A DNA stretch of 64,000 bases from Adlercreutzia equolifaciens DSM 19450 (GTDB lineage Bacteria; Actinomycetota; Coriobacteriia; Coriobacteriales; Eggerthellaceae). Location of the stretch: assembly GCF_000478885.1 (NCBI RefSeq), contig NC_022567.1, positions 1,550,001-1,614,000 of the forward strand. The letters are read 5' to 3'. This document shows, one piece after another, positions 57,001-63,000 of the stretch (its first letter is position 1; every line of letters begins with the position of its first letter). The notes beneath the pieces are model-generated. The model did not search any database. It saw nothing but the letters and a program-made list of their open reading frames with translations, and was not told the origin of the DNA. The position numbers and the translations under genes were made by a program.

Positions 57001-60000
57001 CGGCATAGCGGTTCACGGCCACCCCGCCCAAGGAGATGAGCTGGGAGTAAACGTCGGTGAGGTTGCCGTCGGCGTCGTGGCGCTGCTTGCCGTAGACCTT
57101 GTTGTCCGAGGACTCGATGAGGTTCGGCCAGCTGATGCCCGGGGTGGCCGGGTTCTCGTCACCGCCCCAAACCGGGTTCAGGTTGGAGATGGTGCCGTAG
57201 ATCACCAGGTTCACCGGGTCGCCCGTAAGCCCCGTCTTCAGGGGCTTGCCGCCCTGCGGGTAGGGGTTGTTGGAGTCGTCCGTCTTGATGTTCGGGTCGA
57301 CCAGGTCGTCCTGGGAGCCGAAGCGCGTAAGGCCCGCGCCCGGCGTCTGGCCCACCACGGTGCCCGCGGCCGGGGCCGTAAGCAGCCCGGCGGCGGCGAA
57401 GTCCGTGGTGAAGGTGACGCGGCCGAGCGTGAGGCCCGCGCTCTCGATGGCGGCCTTGGCGGCCAGGTAGGTCATGCCGGTGTAATTGCCCACGGTGGAG
57501 GTGGGCGTGCGCTGGCTCACGACCTTGATGGCGCCGCTCTCGTCGGTCTCGCGGTTGACGAGCTGCGTGGCGGTAAGCATCGAGGACTGGTACAGCGGCA
57601 GCACCGGCACGAGCTTGTCCAGATCGCGCTTGACCTTGTAGCTGACGGTGTTCGTCTCGATGTCGCCTTCCTCGCCGCCGGAGATGATGGCGTGGTGCGC
57701 GATGGTCTTCACCGTGCGCAGGTAGTAGCTCGCCGTCACGGTCACCGACTCGCCGGGCAGCAGGGAGTACGGCCCGAAGGTGACGACCTTGTTGCCATCG
57801 CCGTCGGTGCCCTCGACTCCCGCGCCGCCGAGGCTGCTGGTGGAGCCGGTGAAGCTCACGGCATCGCCCTCGGGGAACGGATCGGTGATGGTGATCGTCT
57901 GGGGCTTGTCCGTCTCGTTGCGATAGGTGGTCGTGAACGTCATATCCACCGGGGCCTCGACGTAGAGCTCCTTGAAGGGCAGAAGCTCGTCGGTCGGGTA
58001 CGGGTCATTGCTGTTGGGCATGGTCACGCCGGCCCGGTAGTGGCCCGTCACGGAGTGCATGCCGATGGTGGAGAGCACGATGTAGGCGTCCTCGAAGGAG
58101 CCGGGCTCCACCTGGCTGCCCTTCTCGTTCAGGTAGTAGGTGAGCGTGGAGGCGTTCTCGTCGTTGGTGCCGTCGATGTACTGGGTGCCGTCGAACAGCT
58201 CGTCGTCCCCGTCGTCGCCATCAGCGGCGTCAGGATTAGCCACGGGGCGGCCCTCAACCTGGACGTAGATCTTCTTATCGCCGTCCTTGACCATCACGTA
58301 GCGTGTACCTTCGAAGCCTTCCTTAAGCTCGGTGTAATTGTCGCCTTCCTTCATGTAGTACTTCGTGGTGTCCTCAAAGGCGCTCTGGCCGGAGTTCGCC
58401 TGGCGCAGCACGGTGGTGGACACGGGCTTGGTCATGGCGTCGGAATCCGAGTCGATGGACTGGCCCGCCGCCTGGCCGTCCTTGGTGAGGAAGGCGTTGC
58501 GCACGGTAACGGCGTAGTCCTCGTCGAGCGCGTTCAGGTCGTCCTGATCAATGCGCAGGCGGTAGCCGGCCAGACGCTTGGTCTTGTAGTCGTCGCCAAT
58601 GCCGGTGCGCTTATCGCGCGGGTCGATGACGTAGGTGGACACGTCGCGGAACAGGTAGGTGCCCGCGGCGGCCGCATCGCCCGAGTAGGCCTCGCGCAGC
58701 GCCTCGCCCGGGTACAGCTGCCAAGCGTACTCTTCGGAGTCCTCCATGACCCACTCCATGATGGGGGTCTTGTTGCCGTCGGCGTCGAGGATCGGCTTGC
58801 CGAGCGCGTTCATCTTCCAGGCCGGATCGCCATTGGCGTCTGTGGCCTGCTGGTACTTCATCGTGGAGGTGACCGGCGCGTAGTACCAGGTCTCCATCTT
58901 CACGCGCACGCCGCCGTTCTCGGGGCCCTCGCCCACGCCGGGCTCGTCGTCCTGCTGGATGCCGTCGTAGTTGGAATCCTCCCAGACGTTGTTGCCCAGA
59001 TAGCCCTTGGTGCCGTCGATGTAGCCCAGGGCCAGCTTGTCCTGGCGCGCATAGCCCATCCACTTGTTGCCGGCATCGTGGTAGATGGCCTTGAACTTGA
59101 CGGCGTCGGCGTTGTAGGTCTTGCCGTCCTGGTCGCTGTAGGTCTTGCCGTCGGCGGAGAGCGTGAGCTCGGCCGGGCTGCCGTCGGCCGCGTACAGCGG
59201 GTTGCCGCGGTTGTCCAGCCAGACGAGCGGCAGGTCGGCCACGAGCGGGTAGGTGCGGGCCGAGCCGGACACGTAGCGCAGGTCGTTGTCGGCCACGAGC
59301 ACGTTGGTGCCGTCGTAGTAGAAGCCGTCGCGCTGGTAGGCCGTCGCATCGTTGGTCCAGGTGTTCAGCGTCGGCTTGATGAGGCGGTTGGCCACGGTCT
59401 CCGAGGTGCGGATGATATAGGTCTTGCCCGCCTTCAGACGGAAGCGGAAGAAGCCGGTCTCGTCGGTGACCACCGAGGCGATGTTGCCGTCGGCATCGGT
59501 GGCGATGTTCTTGATGGAGCCGTCCTCGTACTCGTAGACGTTCACGCGGATGCCCTCGAGGCGCTTCTCGTCGACCTGGGTGGCGCCGGCCATCTGGGCC
59601 TCGGTGCCGCCCGTGCCCACGGAGATGGAGTCGAGCAGCGAGTTGATGTCCTTGTCGTCCTCCGGCGTACCGTCGGCCAGGATGTCGTCGCGGTAGGTGA
59701 CGCCCTCGAAGGTGACGCCCTGGGCGATGCCCAGCTTCAGCGAGGTCATCTTCTGGTCGTAGGCCTGATGCACCGTATCCAGGGTGCCGTCGCCCACCTT
59801 GGCCTTGTCGTAGGCCACCGGCTGCACCTCGAAGGGAGCCGTGGTGACCACGAGCGCCGCGTCCACGCCGTTGGCATGGTCGGCCTCGACGCGCTCGATG
59901 GTGAGATCCTTGTCGTTCTGCTGCACGTACAGGTTCGCGTCACCGATGGACTTCGTCGTCGGCGAGTAGTTGTAGTACTCCTCCGGGAAGGTGAAGCGCA

Positions 60001-63000
60001 GACGGTAGCGCATCTGCTCGAAGCCCGAGGAGGCCTTCAGGTCGGAGAAGATGTAGTAGCCGGGGTTGCCGTAGTAGTCGGTCTGGGTGTAGCAGACGTA
60101 CGGCGCACCGGAGTCGGCGTTGATGTAGTTGCCCCAGGCGTCGAAGTCCTCCTTGCCCGTGCGGGCGTCGCAGATGACCCAGCGGTCCTGGAAGCCGGTC
60201 TTGGCGTTGTTCACGAGCTTGACGACCTCGCCGTCGCGGTTGACGGGGTTGCCGTACTCGTTGAGGAGCTCGACCTTGACGTTGTTGATGCCGGGATCCT
60301 CCACCTCGGCGTCGTAGTCGAGGTCCTTCAGGCGGGTGGCGCCGTTGGCGTACTTCGAGTTGTCGAAGGTGCGGCGAACCTGCTTGGTCATCGGGGTGCC
60401 GTCGCTCATCAGGCGCTCGCACTTCTCGTTGACCTTCAGCCCGTTCTGGTCGCGGTAGCCGCCCTTGCCGTCGGAAACCGCCTCGCCGGTGCCCATGAGG
60501 GGCACGGTGTCGTAGACGATCTGGCCGTTCTCGTCGGTCTGCACGCCGCGGATGAGCTTGCGGCCGTTGGCCGAGGTCTGGTAGGCGGAGCTGCCGTCGG
60601 CGCCGGTCTTCACGTCGTCTTCGGGCGTGCCGGACCAGTCCGGATCGAGCCAGACGTAGTCGCCCAAGTATCCGCGCTCGTCGGGCGCGTCGATGAAGGC
60701 GCCCGCGCGCACGTCCTCGCGGAAGTACACGCCGGAGGCGTCGCCGGTCTCGGTCTGGTTCACGCGGGAGATGAAGGTGTTCCACTGCAGCGTGGAGCGC
60801 AGCAGGTTCGCCTTGTTCAGGGCCTGCTCGCGGTTCTCCACGACCACGCTGGTATCCGTGGGCGTGATGAGGTCGATCTTCGGGTCGCCGGTCTTGGTGC
60901 CGAGGAACTTCGGCAGGTTCAAAGGCGCCGTCAGGTCGTACACCAGGCGCATGTAGCCCTTGTTGGGCACGTACATCTTCGCCTCGGGCTGAGCCCAGAT
61001 GGCGCGCAGGCCCCGGGTGAGCTCGTCGGCCTCCTCGGGGTAGGCCGCCAGGTAGTCCTTCAGCTCGGAGAGCTTGATGAGCTTGTAGGACGCCTTCATC
61101 TCGTCGGCGGTCTTGGTCATCTTGTAGGTGCCGTCGACGGTCTCGTACTTGCCCAGGCGCACGTCCTCGAAGGTCTGGAAGCGGTCGTCCTCCTCCTTGG
61201 TGAAGTCCTGGAGCTGGTCGAGGGTGAAGCGGTTGTTGTTCAGATCGTCCTGAGAGGGATAGGTCGGGCCGTAGATGATCTGCTCGCCATGGCCGAACAG
61301 CCACAGGAGGTCCTTCTCATCGGCCAGCTCGATGGCGCCGGTGGCGGCGTTGCGCTGGTAGGGGCCGACCCAGATGGTGACGTCGCGGCCGTCGACGAGC
61401 GTGCTGCCGTCGGCCGGGGAGTCGGTGTCGTAGGCGCTGAACTGCTTCACCTTGATGGAATCGAGGTCCTTAAGCCAGCCCGCCCACTGGGAGTCGCGCG
61501 AGCGGGAGGCCCGGTTGTCGTGGTTCATGATGTCGGTGTCGTCCTCGAAGGGAAGCACGTCGTAGAGCACGTTGTTGGAGTAGCGCGACGCGTTGGAGGT
61601 CGACGAGCGCGTCTCCGGGTTCACGGTGGAGGCATAGTAGCTGTAGCTCGTGCCCTCGGGGACGGCGGCCGGCCCGTTGGTGTCGGAGGCGGCCAGGTTC
61701 TCCAGCTGGCTCGTGGTGGTCTTGGTGGCGGACACGTTGGCGTCGCCGGTGAACTCGAGCGCCTTCAGCTGCATCATGACCATGGACTGGCTCGTCTGGC
61801 CGTCCAGGTTCACGTCGCGGGTGTCGGAAACCAGACCGCGCGTCGAACCGTCGTTGTCGGAGGTGGCCGGCGTGTAGGGCTTGAAGTTGCCCGGCTTGTA
61901 GCCGTAGGCCGACGTCGTCAGCAGGTCCTCGGAGAGCATGTCCGAGGCCTCCTTCTCGATGGGCATGATGAGCTCGATGACGATGCCCTCGCCCGGAGCC
62001 AGGATGCCGCGGTCGGTCTCGCCGGCCGTGGTGGCGCCGGTGAAGCGCCAGTTGAGCATCTTGCGGTTGTAGTTCGCGCCCGAATCAACGCCGGCGGCCT
62101 TGTCCTCGATGCGGAACGAGGAGGTCTCGCGCGGGGTCAGCGAGGGCTGGGTGAGCTGCGGCGTGGAGGACGTCTTGTTGTAGAGCACCGTCTGCGGCTG
62201 CAGGTAGTCGTTCATATCGGCCACGTAGTAGGTCCACAGCGGCTGCTCGGCATCGATGTTGCTGTGGGGCTTGTTGCCCACCTTCACCGACTTGTAGTTC
62301 CAGTCGAAGTACTTGTACTGGCTCTTGTAGACGCTGTGCGAGCCGATGCCGTTCTCCAGATCCTCGGGCATGAACAGGTCGTCGTAGTCGACGTAGTGCA
62401 GCTTGGCGTCGTTCATGTCCACGGCCGAGCCGAAGCCCTCCACGTAGGGCAGGACCTCGGAGATCTGCGGGTTGGCGCAGTAGTCCTGATCGTAGCCCTT
62501 GAAGTTCAGGGCGGCCATCTGGTCGTCGGAGAGGTTCGTCAGGATGATGCGGTAGCGCATCATGCGCGAGGAGCCCTTGTCGATGGTGCTCGCGCCGGTG
62601 GCCCACTGGTAGCCCGAGGTGCCGTTGCCGGCGAAATAGCCCTGGATGAGCTCGAGCGAGAGCACCGGGGACTCGGGCGTGCGGATGAAGCCGGCGCGGC
62701 TGCGCTCGCCCTCGATGTACTTCGTGTCGTCGTAGCGCGGCGTGGCGGAGACGAAGTGGTTCACGTGCACGTCGGGATCGGCCTCGTAGATCGACCCTCC
62801 GTCCTCGGGCGGGTTCTGGGAGCCCTGGCCGATGGACGGCGTGTTCACGAGCGACGTGGCGAAGTTCACGATGGGCGTGGCGTTCGTCATGGACGCGGGC
62901 ATCTTGGCCGTGGTGTCCGGGTAGCGGTTGCCCGCGGAATCGAGGATCATCACCTGGCCCGAGGCGTTCTTGCGATAGCCCCAGCCCACGTTCAGGCGCA

